NCBI GenBank assembly: GCA_018662075.1
Contig: JABJGX010000039.1
Coordinates: 1 to 14,520, forward strand
Direction of reading: 5' to 3'
Source of the DNA: Candidatus Peregrinibacteria bacterium
GTDB lineage: Bacteria; Patescibacteriota; Gracilibacteria; Peribacterales; Peribacteraceae
Length of the DNA stretch: 14,520 nucleotides
How positions within the stretch are numbered: the stretch's first letter is position 1; every line of letters starts with the position of its first letter. Shown in pieces: positions 6,435 to 13,549 of the stretch. Below the pieces are notes generated by a model that worked only from the letters and a program-made list of their open reading frames with translations, did no database searches and had not been told where the DNA came from. A program made the position numbers and the translations under genes.

Positions 6435-6479
6435 GGGATTAGGGGGTAGGGGGTAGGGGGTATAGGGGGCAGGGGTAGG
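6435..6479 (+). repeat. G-run tandem repeat, predicted G-quadruplex
   Basis: The plus strand carries G-runs of 3, 5, 5, 5, 5, 4 and 2 bases separated by ATTA, TA, TA, TATA, CA and TA. The core is a tandem GGGGGTA heptamer. Loops of 2-4 bases between runs of at least 4 guanines are ideal for a parallel G-quadruplex. It lies between the divergent antiporter and grpE promoters and outside any gene. The complement could form an i-motif. The tandem unit also makes length variation between strains likely. Confidence 0.85.
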
Positions 6480-6508
6480 AAATGGAGTGATTTGCTTGCG
6501 ATTTTGTG

Positions 6509-6514
6509 TATGAT
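6509..6514 (+). promoter_or_regulatory. -10-like box of grpE
   Basis: TATGAT (6509-6514) matches the -10 consensus in five of six positions and lies 21 bases before the grpE ATG. A second TANNNT box, TACGGT (6524-6529), ends 6 bases before the ATG. No clear -35 box is present; no CIRCE inverted repeat or other heat-shock operator is visible. Confidence 0.35.
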
Positions 6515-6535
6515 TGACCAAAATACGGTTCAATT

Positions 6536-7027
6536 ATGACTAATCAACAAGACGATACACAGCCGGCAGATGAGACTGAAGCGGACGCTACTGTAGTGGA
6601 TGACACTACAGAGATTGATCGCTTAAAGGATATGGCTGCTCGGGCTCAGGCAGATCTTCAAAATGCAAAAGCACGCATGGAGAAAGAGTCAGTAGACATT
6701 CGAATGTATGCCATGCAAACAATGATTGAAAAGCTTCTGCCTACTGTCGATAACTTTCAACGTGCATTTAGCCATCTTCCAGATGACCTTAAGGATCACG
6801 ATTGGGTAAAAGGGTTACAGGCCACAGAACAACAGCTAATGAAAGACTTGGAATCTGTAGGACTAAAAAAGATCGAGTCTATGGGTCAGGCAGTAAACCC
6901 AGAGCAGCATGAAATACTTCAGGCTGGAGAAGGGGAAAAAGATACAGTTATTCAGGTGCTCGAAGATGGATACGCGCTCAATGGTAAAGTTATTAGGGCA
7001 GCGAAAGTTGTTGTAGGCCAGGGCTAG
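6536..7027 (+). CDS. grpE: GrpE, nucleotide-exchange factor for DnaK
   Basis: The 163-residue protein is a GrpE: an acidic disordered N-terminus (1-25), a long helical coiled-coil for dimerisation (about 25-62), the LLPTVDNFQRAF motif (67-78), and the C-terminal beta domain with INPEQHEIL-like NPEQHEILQ (121-129) and VLEDGYALNGKVIRAAKVVV (141-160). It releases ADP from DnaK and acts in the cytoplasm as a thermosensor in the Hsp70 cycle. Length is slightly short for the family (about 170-200), mainly from the N-terminal tail. Unusually, no dnaK, dnaJ or hrcA is adjacent; the gene stands alone between a cation exchanger and a convergent antiporter whose stop is 3 bases away. No Shine-Dalgarno sequence is seen. 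Confidence 0.95.
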   Translation: MTNQQDDTQPADETEADATVVDDTTEIDRLKDMAARAQADLQNAKARMEKESVDIRMYAMQTMIEKLLPTVDNFQRAFSHLPDDLKDHDWVKGLQATEQQLMKDLESVGLKKIESMGQAVNPEQHEILQAGEGEKDTVIQVLEDGYALNGKVIRAAKVVVGQG

Positions 7028-7030
7028 GCT

Positions 7031-8806
7031 TTACGACATGAAGAAGAACGGTGTTTGCAGTCTTTTGACGTCTTCCATTCGGTAGTCGAGCATTTTGCTT
7101 CCGACAAATATAATGGAAACGTCACCGCTTTCAACCATTGCCTCTATGTTGTCCTGGAGTAATCCTTTTCCACAGAGGAATTCGAAATGCATTTCTTTTT
7201 GGTCGTTGTTTATGCGATGTGTATTAATGCTTTTAAAGAGATCATCTGCTCGCTTCTTTACGTCACCGGTAAATGCTGTGGTGTATTTTTCTTCTGGACA
7301 GTGAAGTAGGGCAATGTTTTCTACATGGTGCTCTTCTGCCCACTTTACGACAGTGCTCATGCGCTCTGGGAAGGAATATCCCCGAGAGCAGAGGACAGCT
7401 ACAGGTCCACTGTGCTTTCGTAGTGGCGTTGATGATAACTCTTTTGCAATGCCGAGCTTACAGGCAAGCAGTGGTGTTAGTGGTGGCTCGATAATCAAAG
7501 TAAGAAGAATGACCCATAGTCCAACGGGCATAATAACTTCTGTTCCAGGAATGCCACTAAGTTTAATAGTAATGAGCAATACCGCAGGGATAACTCCTGT
7601 TTCACGAACAAAAGAAAGGAAAATCATCTCGCATAGAGAAAAGCGTTGCTTGGTTTTTGCAAAAGGAAGTAGCATTGAAAAGACAATCAGAGGACGCAAA
7701 ACAAACATAAAGATAAGACCTGCAGCGATTCCTATACCTGCGTATTGCACAAGTCCGTGAATGTTGACCATGGCTCCGAGTAGCATGAAGATCATTGGTT
7801 TCATGAAGCCTTCAATGGTTTGGTTGAAGTAATGCTCTACGTGTCGGAAGTGAGACCGCATGTGAAACAAGAGTCCGCAGAGGAAAACTGCAAGGAATCC
7901 ACTTCCACCAAATAGACTTGCGAGCATGTAGCAAAATATTGGAATGGCAATGAAGAGTGCAGCATCTGTTCCGTCTTCTGTTTGTACGCGCGCTTTCCAG
8001 TAGTTCCAGATGTGTAAAATAAAGAATCCGAGGAATCCCACACCGGTACCAATGACAATGGTCCTGATAATTCGACCAAAGTTTTCTGTTGATACGAGGA
8101 GTTGATAGCTATCGATGACAGTTGATGGCTCCCCGTTTTCGAGGAATAGTGTGAGGAATATACCGACAAGCACTGCGCCGACGACATCGTTAATTGCACT
8201 CTCGCTAATGGCTATGTGTTTTACACGAGTTTTTTTGAAGATAAGAGTTTGTAGACTTGGAATGATAGCTGCAGGATCTGTTGATGCAATGGCGGCCCCA
8301 AGAAGTATGGCTGCTCCTATTGGCACGTGGACGTCGAACATTCCTCCGAGCATTGGAAGAAGCTTTGCAAACAAGAACGCATTGATAATAGTTCCAACAA
8401 TGGCCAGTGCAAGAATTGGACCTATTAGTGTCTTAAACTTTCTAAATGGTGTTTCGAGTCCTCCTTCGAACAGGATAAGGACAGCCCCTATAACAATAAG
8501 AGTAGTAAGAGTGACTGGGTTATTCGTAATAATAGATAATATGTCTTTTGCGCCTATTCCAAAGAAAATGGCGAGGACAAAAGAGGGTAGTGCTGTTGGT
8601 TTTGCCAGCTCATAGATGATAAATCCAAGCAGAAGGACTATAACAATGCCACAGAGTATAAATAGTGTCCCTCCAAGCTCTGATACCCCTCGAAATGCCC
8701 CATTTATGGCTACCGTGAAATGACTCGATAGAAACCAGCTTAGGGCGAGCATTCCCGCTATAAGGGCGTAATTTTGCACGATGTTTCGCATTTCCCGAAT
8801 CGACAT
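7031..8806 (-). CDS. CPA-family cation/proton antiporter with C-terminal USP-like domain
   Basis: The 591-residue protein has about twelve membrane segments in its first 450 residues. Transport motifs are ASTDPAAI (174-181, D177) and SESAINDVVG (201-210, N206-D207), typical of NhaP-like CPA1 exchangers of Na+ or K+ for H+. VRETG at 400-404 lies where a conserved Arg is expected. Residues about 462-591 are cytoplasmic and alternate strands and helices, from GPVAVLCSRG (467-476) to GDVSIIFVGSKML (561-573) and TPFFFMS at the end. This resembles a universal-stress-protein-like nucleotide-binding fold more than an RCK domain and probably regulates transport; that assignment is tentative. A weak promoter (TTGCCC, 17 bases, TAGCCT) ends 6 bases before the ATG, so it may be transcribed separately from murD2, which ends 42 bases upstream. 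Confidence 0.92.
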   Translation of the reverse strand: MSIREMRNIVQNYALIAGMLALSWFLSSHFTVAINGAFRGVSELGGTLFILCGIVIVLLLGFIIYELAKPTALPSFVLAIFFGIGAKDILSIITNNPVTLTTLIVIGAVLILFEGGLETPFRKFKTLIGPILALAIVGTIINAFLFAKLLPMLGGMFDVHVPIGAAILLGAAIASTDPAAIIPSLQTLIFKKTRVKHIAISESAINDVVGAVLVGIFLTLFLENGEPSTVIDSYQLLVSTENFGRIIRTIVIGTGVGFLGFFILHIWNYWKARVQTEDGTDAALFIAIPIFCYMLASLFGGSGFLAVFLCGLLFHMRSHFRHVEHYFNQTIEGFMKPMIFMLLGAMVNIHGLVQYAGIGIAAGLIFMFVLRPLIVFSMLLPFAKTKQRFSLCEMIFLSFVRETGVIPAVLLITIKLSGIPGTEVIMPVGLWVILLTLIIEPPLTPLLACKLGIAKELSSTPLRKHSGPVAVLCSRGYSFPERMSTVVKWAEEHHVENIALLHCPEEKYTTAFTGDVKKRADDLFKSINTHRINNDQKEMHFEFLCGKGLLQDNIEAMVESGDVSIIFVGSKMLDYRMEDVKRLQTPFFFMS

Positions 8807-8812
8807 TGTCGC

Positions 8813-8841
8813 AGGCTACTCTTCAGGAATGGCTAGGGCAA
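8813..8841 (-). promoter_or_regulatory. possible promoter of the CPA antiporter gene
   Basis: On the minus strand TTGCCC (8841-8836) and TAGCCT (8818-8813) are 17 bases apart, and the second box ends 6 bases before the ATG. Matches to consensus are moderate, and the predicted transcript would be leaderless. Read-through from murD2 is an alternative. Confidence 0.35.
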
Positions 8842-8848
8842 GCTGTTT

Positions 8849-10063
8849 TTAGATCAGAGATGCAAATTCACCTCCTTTTTCCTCGTAGCTTTTGTACATA
8901 TCGTAACTGGGTGAGGCAGGGGAGAGCAGACAGGTCCCTTTTTGGTCTTTTGCGAGAGCAATAGCCTCTTTCATCGTCTTATCGGCATGGGTGCTAATTT
9001 CTGAGTTGGTGATTGTTTTTAGGATGTGTGGGCCGCTTTCTCCCATGGCAATGATGGTTTTGATAGAAGAATTATCGATGGCCAGACCGAGCGCCTGGAA
9101 ATCTAGTCCACGGTCTTTCCCTCCTACAATCAGTGTCGTTGGGGAGGTGGCAGCAATTGCTGCAATGGTAGAGTCTGGTGTTGTTGAGATTGCATCGTCT
9201 ATCCATAGAGTATCGTGGTGTGTACCGAGGTTAAACAGACGATGTGGAAGGCCTGTAAAACTTCTTACAGCTTCTGTAATAATCTCGTCGTCTATTCCTA
9301 GGCTTCGAGCAACACTTGTTGCTCCTGCAATATTTAAGAGGTTATGGTCACCGATGAGCTTTGTGTCGTTAATCTCTACTGTTGCATCGCTTTTTGCATA
9401 TGACTTTTTTGTTCCTTTCGAAGTGCTTGCAATATCTAGAGCACCGTCAGATCCTTCAAAAAAGAAGACGGTGTCATCCTTTGTTTGATATGTACATATA
9501 GCTTTCTTGGCATTTTTGTATTCATCTATAGAGCCATGGTAGTCCAGGTGCTCTGGGAAGAACGATGTTACCACTGCAATGTGTGGACTCTTCGTAAGTT
9601 GCATGAGTTGAAAGCTGCTGAGCTCTGCGACGACAATAGTGCTTTCTGTTACTTCTGCTATGTGCGCTATAGCTGGGTCGCCAATGTTCCCGACAAGCAA
9701 CGCATCTTTACCTGCTGCTGCGAGGATCGTGTGAATAAGACTGGCAGTTGTACTTTTTCCTTTGGATCCAGTGACTCCAATAACCACTGCCTCTGCAGGA
9801 ATAGAATCGAAGAATATCTGTGTTGCATTTGTAAGCGTATTCTTTAACTTTGTAAGTTCTTGGTATGGCGGTATCCCTGGGGCTTTTATGACGACATCAA
9901 ATGGATGCAGATTCTCTAAGTATCCAGCGTTATCTTTGCGGTCTCTTAGGGTAATTTTTGCTTCTGGCGCGTAGGTACTTAGTGCTTCTTGCATCGCTTT
10001 GCCTTCGCGGCCGTGTGCCCCGACGATTGCAATACTTTTGCCATTGAGGTCTGTTATGTTCAT
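8849..10063 (-). CDS. murD2: MurD2, UDP-MurNAc-L-alanine:L-glutamate ligase
   Basis: The 404-residue protein is a MurD-type ligase: an N-terminal Rossmann-like domain (1-90) with the APGIPP loop, the ATP loop GVTGSKGKSTT (97-107, K104), AELSSFQL (146-153), FPEHLDYHGS (169-178), GLPHRL (271-276), DDAISTTPDS (289-298), VGGKDRGLDF (313-322) and a C-terminal LSPASPSYDMY region (380-390). MurD adds D-glutamate to UDP-MurNAc-L-Ala. Here the gene follows murL with an ATGA overlap, the same pairing known from Xanthomonas, where MurD2 adds L-glutamate and MurL epimerises it. The assignment as MurD2 rather than MurD rests mainly on that pairing; the specificity residues cannot be judged by eye. It acts in the cytoplasmic stage of peptidoglycan synthesis. 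Confidence 0.85.
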   Translation of the reverse strand: MNITDLNGKSIAIVGAHGREGKAMQEALSTYAPEAKITLRDRKDNAGYLENLHPFDVVIKAPGIPPYQELTKLKNTLTNATQIFFDSIPAEAVVIGVTGSKGKSTTASLIHTILAAAGKDALLVGNIGDPAIAHIAEVTESTIVVAELSSFQLMQLTKSPHIAVVTSFFPEHLDYHGSIDEYKNAKKAICTYQTKDDTVFFFEGSDGALDIASTSKGTKKSYAKSDATVEINDTKLIGDHNLLNIAGATSVARSLGIDDEIITEAVRSFTGLPHRLFNLGTHHDTLWIDDAISTTPDSTIAAIAATSPTTLIVGGKDRGLDFQALGLAIDNSSIKTIIAMGESGPHILKTITNSEISTHADKTMKEAIALAKDQKGTCLLSPASPSYDMYKSYEEKGGEFASLI

Positions 10064-11271
10064 ACAGATTTTGTAAACATTCTCATTACTGGAGTGTTAT
10101 TGAAGTCTCCACGAGCAGCAATCATCTTGAATGCTTCTATTGTTTCTTCTGGAGTTCCGACGCATTCAAATGGTTTAAACCCTTCCTTTCCAAGAAGTTG
10201 TTTGAAGAGGGGGATGGTGCTTTCATCTTCGAAAATATTCTTTTCAAACATATTCACTACAGCATCTTTCTTCATGTGTGCAGCCATAAGTGCAAAAACA
10301 AATGTGCATTTTGGACATGTGCCACACCACCGAGGTTCACCTGGTTTTCCAGCTATCTTCCAGTTGGCATTACAGCTTGTTGTACAGTCAAAGTATTGTG
10401 GGTGCTTTGTGTACTCTCCTACAATCTCTAGCTCTGTCATATCACGGAGTAGGCTTTTATATTTCAGGTTTGGATTGATGTACGTACGGATGTATGTTGA
10501 AAAGCCTTTTTCAAATTCTGCAGACTTGCTCCATTGATGGTTAATTTGCTTCCCAAGATATTCAACATTACCTTCATTTGCACTCTTTTCGTTGCTCATG
10601 GCAATTTCGTCGAAGTTAAACATTTCTGCGATGAAGACGCTAAGTGTCGAGAGCATCGCAGTGATAGGAACGTGTCCGTTTAAGGCACCTTGTGCGTTCA
10701 TTTCAAAAAGCTTACGTGGCAGCTTTCGTTTTACCGTGATGCAGTGCAAGTTCATGACACTAACCATGTCGTCGATGATGGGATGGCTTCCCATACGAAG
10801 AAGGGTAATGTCGCGCCCTTCTGCTTTTAGCTTTTCTACCGTTACGACACTGTCCTTTCCTCCTCCTATAGGTACAAGTACGCGGCCATTGCTTGGGCGC
10901 TCTTTTGGCGCAGGAATATTGCCGACAACAGGGAAGTCTATAAGGTCTGTGAAGTCTATTTTGTTTTCATAGAAAAATTCTCCAAGGCCATTCTCGTACA
11001 CGCTGTTCCAGAATGCTGCCTGGTCTGAACTAAGGCTCCCAGAGCGGATTTCGATCTTCTTTGGGCAGCACGTTTTAAAGTAACTAGTTCCTGCAGCCAA
11101 GTGGAGTGCGAAGAGGGTATTTTCAAGGTTATCCTTATTTCGGTTTCCACGGGGTATTTCGATAATCTCTGTAAAAGAGATCTCGTCGTCTAGGCTGTAC
11201 CGAAGCCGTACTTCTCCGCTCGGTGCGTCAAAGTCATAGGAATCGAATATAAAGGTTGAATAGTCTTTCAT
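10060..11271 (-). CDS. murL: MurL, UDP-MurNAc-L-Ala-L-Glu epimerase
   Basis: The 403-residue protein resembles MurL, which converts UDP-MurNAc-L-Ala-L-Glu to the D-Glu form in an ATP-dependent reaction. Features seen are a PP-loop-like VLVPIGGGKDSVV (132-144), LNGHVPITA (197-205), AMSNEKSANEGN (224-235), INHQWSKSAEFE (243-254), and a cysteine cluster (C296, C300, C316, C319, C322) that could bind zinc. The frame is open upstream to 11307, but that part is tRNA sequence; the ATG at 11271 is the plausible start, only 6 bases (CTCTCT) after the encoded CCA of tRNA-Leu. The stop overlaps the murD2 start (ATGA). With MurD2 it would supply D-Glu to the wall without glutamate racemase. The family name is from recalled motifs and context, not a search. 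Confidence 0.87.
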   Translation of the reverse strand: MKDYSTFIFDSYDFDAPSGEVRLRYSLDDEISFTEIIEIPRGNRNKDNLENTLFALHLAAGTSYFKTCCPKKIEIRSGSLSSDQAAFWNSVYENGLGEFFYENKIDFTDLIDFPVVGNIPAPKERPSNGRVLVPIGGGKDSVVTVEKLKAEGRDITLLRMGSHPIIDDMVSVMNLHCITVKRKLPRKLFEMNAQGALNGHVPITAMLSTLSVFIAEMFNFDEIAMSNEKSANEGNVEYLGKQINHQWSKSAEFEKGFSTYIRTYINPNLKYKSLLRDMTELEIVGEYTKHPQYFDCTTSCNANWKIAGKPGEPRWCGTCPKCTFVFALMAAHMKKDAVVNMFEKNIFEDESTIPLFKQLLGKEGFKPFECVGTPEETIEAFKMIAARGDFNNTPVMRMFTKSV

Positions 11272-11277
11272 AGAGAG

Positions 11278-11362
11278 TGGTGCCGAGGGAGGGAATTGAA
11301 CCCTCACTCCTTGCGGAACACGATTTTGAGTCGTGCGCGTCTACCAATTCCGCCACCCCGGC
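11278..11362 (-). tRNA. tRNA-Leu (anticodon CAA)
   Basis: Reading the minus strand, acceptor GCCGGGG (11362-11356) pairs with CCTCGGC (11288-11282) with one G-U, followed by A73 (11281) and an encoded CCA (11280-11278). The anticodon stem CACGA/TCGTG closes the loop CTCAAAA with CAA at 11328-11326. A long variable arm follows (TTCCGCAAGGAGT-type), then the T arm around TTCAATT. The D-loop contains GGTAGACGC. All are class II tRNA-Leu features. It is 85 bases long. murL starts 6 bases downstream, so tRNA 3' processing would define the murL mRNA 5' end if the two are co-transcribed. Confidence 0.96.
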
Positions 11363-11370
11363 ACGGCGCT

Positions 11371-11376
11371 ATTCTA
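11371..11376 (-). promoter_or_regulatory. -10-like box of tRNA-Leu/murL
   Basis: TAGAAT on the minus strand (11376-11371) matches the -10 consensus in five of six positions and would start transcription about two bases before the mature tRNA-Leu. No good -35 box is seen. The 45 bases between this tRNA and the SLH gene hold no convincing terminator. Confidence 0.4.
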
Positions 11377-11407
11377 CTATGAGTTTGATCGTTGGTAGAG
11401 CCTTTTT

Positions 11408-12802
11408 CTACTGAATTGTGATGGTAGTCTTTTTCACAGCATCGAGCGTTGCTCCCCCTGTAGGGTTGCTAATCTCGAACCAGAAGGTCTCTCGGGGGTC
11501 ATTAAATGTATCGGAGAGAATAGGGATTTCGATGGATTTCTGGGACTCGCCATCTCTAAAGATAAGAGTGCCAGAGGTCTCTGTGTAGTCTGAGTCAGAC
11601 TTCGCAAGTGCATTTATTGTCTTATAGTCGATAGATACTTCACCATCTGCACCGCGAATACGATCTATAACAATTCTAATTGGAACCCCCTCGGATGCAC
11701 TGTATTCGTCTGACATGATCTTTATGTTTCCATTACCGAATGTCGATACTTCATTATCAACGATAACGAGATTAGCTGTACTAAGACTTCCAAGCTCTGC
11801 GCCTCCTGTAGGATTGCTAATCTTTAGGTCTACCGTTTTATTTCCATTAGTCTTGTTGTTATCTTTTATAGTTATATCAAATGACTGCTTTGCAGTTCCT
11901 GCAGGAAACTCGAGAGTTCCAGATGTAGTGTTATAGTATTCGCTATCTGCAGATCCATTTGTGGCTTCATACTTCACAGATGTGCTACCACTTGTTCCGG
12001 TTCGTTCTACAGTGATGGTAATAGTGTCTCCATCTTCTATGACTTCATATTCAGAAGCGCTGAACTCAAATACCCCATTGGAGTTCACATCATTAGCAGA
12101 AGACCCATCGCCTGTATCGTTATCAACAATAGTTAGCGTGGCTACAGCAGGGGACCCAAGAAGCGCTCCTCCTGTTGGATTCTTTATACGCAGTGTCACA
12201 CTTTCATTATCTTCTGCTTCATTGTCATCTGTTATAGGGATAATAAATGATCCCGTTGTCTTTCCATCGGGGATAGTCATCTTTCCACTGACAGAGTTGT
12301 AGTCACTACCTGCATCTGCAGTGCCATTTGATGTTTCGTATTCGACGCTTACGACTCCGGTGTTTCCCCCGTATCGAATAATATTAATGAGGACTTCTCC
12401 TTTATCCTCATCTGCTTTATAGCTTCCAGTGGTAAATCGGAAAGATCCTGCAGGGTTTGCTGCAGTACTTGAGACAGAACTTGAACTTGAGCTCGATGAA
12501 GAGCTTACAGTCCTTCTGCTACTAGAGGATACTGCAATATTTTGTCCTGTTAGGTGCGCTTTGAATCGTTGCATCATAACGGCAACTTGCCCTCTGGTTA
12601 CGTAGTCATTTGGTCCAAACTTTCCGTCGCTGTATCCAGTAATAATTCCTGCTGCGTACATGTCTCCGACTGCACCGTCGTAGTACGTACCACCTGGTAC
12701 ATCTGGGAATGCACTACTACCAAGAGTTCCTGCATTTGCTGATGCAAAAAGACCAAGTGAGAAGCCAAATACAATAAGTGATGCTGCGTTAGGTTTGTTC
12801 AT
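11408..12802 (-). CDS. secreted surface protein: SLH domain, Ser linker, three Calx-beta domains
   Basis: From ATG 12802 the protein has 464 residues. A signal peptide (1-24, ending SANA) is followed by one S-layer-homology domain (about 30-84, FPDVPGGTYYDGAV..AAGIITGYSDGKFGPNDYVTRGQVAVMM), a serine-rich linker (about 92-112), and three tandem Calx-beta modules (about 118-228, 243-350, 359-464). Each module ends with NPTGGAxL and then a TIVDND-like strand; acidic residues in the loops fit Ca2+ binding. The open frame extends 40 codons further up to 12922, but without a signal peptide, so 12802 is preferred. SLH domains bind wall-linked polymers, normally as three copies; here there is only one. 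Calx-beta modules are Ca2+-binding adhesive or structural repeats. The last module ends at the stop codon with no anchor or sorting signal. Likely role: cell-surface adhesion or S-layer-associated protein. Confidence 0.9.
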   Translation of the reverse strand: MNKPNAASLIVFGFSLGLFASANAGTLGSSAFPDVPGGTYYDGAVGDMYAAGIITGYSDGKFGPNDYVTRGQVAVMMQRFKAHLTGQNIAVSSSSRRTVSSSSSSSSSSVSSTAANPAGSFRFTTGSYKADEDKGEVLINIIRYGGNTGVVSVEYETSNGTADAGSDYNSVSGKMTIPDGKTTGSFIIPITDDNEAEDNESVTLRIKNPTGGALLGSPAVATLTIVDNDTGDGSSANDVNSNGVFEFSASEYEVIEDGDTITITVERTGTSGSTSVKYEATNGSADSEYYNTTSGTLEFPAGTAKQSFDITIKDNNKTNGNKTVDLKISNPTGGAELGSLSTANLVIVDNEVSTFGNGNIKIMSDEYSASEGVPIRIVIDRIRGADGEVSIDYKTINALAKSDSDYTETSGTLIFRDGESQKSIEIPILSDTFNDPRETFWFEISNPTGGATLDAVKKTTITIQ

Positions 12803-12829
12803 AATAGGAGGAAGGGGAAAGATGCCTCT

Positions 12830-12859
12830 ATTATGCAGTATAATCATAAATATTTTCAA
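12830..12859 (-). promoter_or_regulatory. promoter of the SLH/Calx-beta gene
   Basis: On the minus strand TTGAAA (12859-12854) and CATAAT (12835-12830) are 18 bases apart, each matching consensus in five of six positions. Transcription would start near 12823, about 20 bases before the ATG. The leader is pyrimidine-rich and lacks a Shine-Dalgarno sequence. This is the best sigma-70-like promoter in the window. Confidence 0.5.
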
Positions 12860-12890
12860 TGAGCGAGATATTGGCTTACCATACAATAGA

Positions 12891-13487
12891 ATGCGCATAG
12901 CAAGTTTGTCACCGGCAATCACAGAAATACTTTTTGCGTTGAGATTGCAAGAGCAGATCGTCTGTACTGATGAACTTTCTGATTACCCTGAAGAGGCGCA
13001 GAGTATTCCTCGTGTCATCAATGATAATGTGTATGAATACGAAGCGGATTTGGTTTTTTTATTATCAGCTGCAGAGGACAAGCTTTTTAAGAAGCTTCAA
13101 GGGGCGGACTTTAGTGTGTCTCATCATAGTCCGCGTACTATCAATGATATATATGAAATGATTCGTAGCATCGGAATGATAATGCAGGTAGAGAAAGAAG
13201 CAGCTGCAGTTGTTCTTCAGATGCAGCAAGGGCTTAAGGATGTAAAGCGAAAATCAACATTACTCCCGAGTCGGCAGGGTGTGTATATAGAAGGATGCCC
13301 CCAGCCTTGGGTAAAAGAAGTTGCACACATTGCAGGGCTTGAACGCGTCGCACGTGAGTCAGATGCAGAAATTATAGTTTCACATAACGGACGCATAATT
13401 GATGCAGCGTTCTTGGAAAGAGCAGGTCCGCGTTTAGTTGAAGGTGCACGCTATTTATATGGATGGGCTTTTGAAAACTTACACTAA
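12891..13487 (+). CDS. small BtuF-like (TroA-superfamily) binding protein without signal peptide
   Basis: From ATG 12891 the protein has 198 residues. It opens with MRIASLSPAITEILFALRLQ and VCTDELSDYPEEAQSIPRV, the classic N-lobe of the periplasmic binding fold of BtuF and other helical-backbone metal receptors. A long helix (about 96-120) links to a short C-lobe with VYIEGCPQPWVKEVAHIAGL and a late AGPRLVEGARYLY, resembling the RPGPRLVDG signature of cobalamin-binding proteins. The usual segment in between (WEEL..ADPDVIV..) is missing, so the C-lobe is about 40-60 residues shorter than the family norm. No signal peptide or lipobox precedes the fold, even in the longer frame from 12795. It is therefore probably cytoplasmic. 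No ABC permease or ATPase is nearby. The next gene encodes a CADD-like oxygenase 62 bases downstream. Confidence 0.8.
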   Translation: MRIASLSPAITEILFALRLQEQIVCTDELSDYPEEAQSIPRVINDNVYEYEADLVFLLSAAEDKLFKKLQGADFSVSHHSPRTINDIYEMIRSIGMIMQVEKEAAAVVLQMQQGLKDVKRKSTLLPSRQGVYIEGCPQPWVKEVAHIAGLERVARESDAEIIVSHNGRIIDAAFLERAGPRLVEGARYLYGWAFENLH

Positions 13488-13549
13488 CCTTCTTGCGTGC
13501 GAGCTAAACTCGACATACTTTATGAGTGTACTTTTTCACTCCTTATTTC

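Noticed and set aside
8115..8615. 166-codon plus-strand frame opposite the CPA antiporter
   Set aside because: It is the complement of a clear membrane-protein gene with conserved motifs; composition is that of a shadow frame.
11272..11307. N-terminal extension of MurL (peptide starting MRVQFPPSAP)
   Set aside because: These codons lie in the tRNA-Leu T arm and acceptor; this peptide is the common translation of tRNA sequence. The ATG at 11271 is used instead.
11395..11411. GTAGA/TCTAC inverted repeat with T5 near the SLH stop as a terminator
   Set aside because: The T-run is in the loop, the stem is five pairs, and it overlaps the stop codon; not a valid intrinsic terminator.
12804..12816. 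AGGAGG-like sequence as a plus-strand ribosome-binding site
   Set aside because: No real plus-strand start follows at proper spacing; on the minus strand it is a pyrimidine-rich leader.
12795..12890. 32-codon extension of the BtuF-like protein as a signal peptide
   Set aside because: It has a short hydrophobic patch but is followed by charged residues and has no cleavage site or lipobox; homology starts at MRIASLSP.
12803..12922. 40-codon N-terminal extension of the SLH/Calx-beta protein
   Set aside because: The extension crosses the promoter boxes and would bury the signal peptide that starts at 12802.
13524..13541. GAGTG/CACTC hairpin before the CADD-like gene as a terminator or riboswitch
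   Set aside because: The stem has only five pairs, with an 8-base loop and no following U-tract; likely chance.
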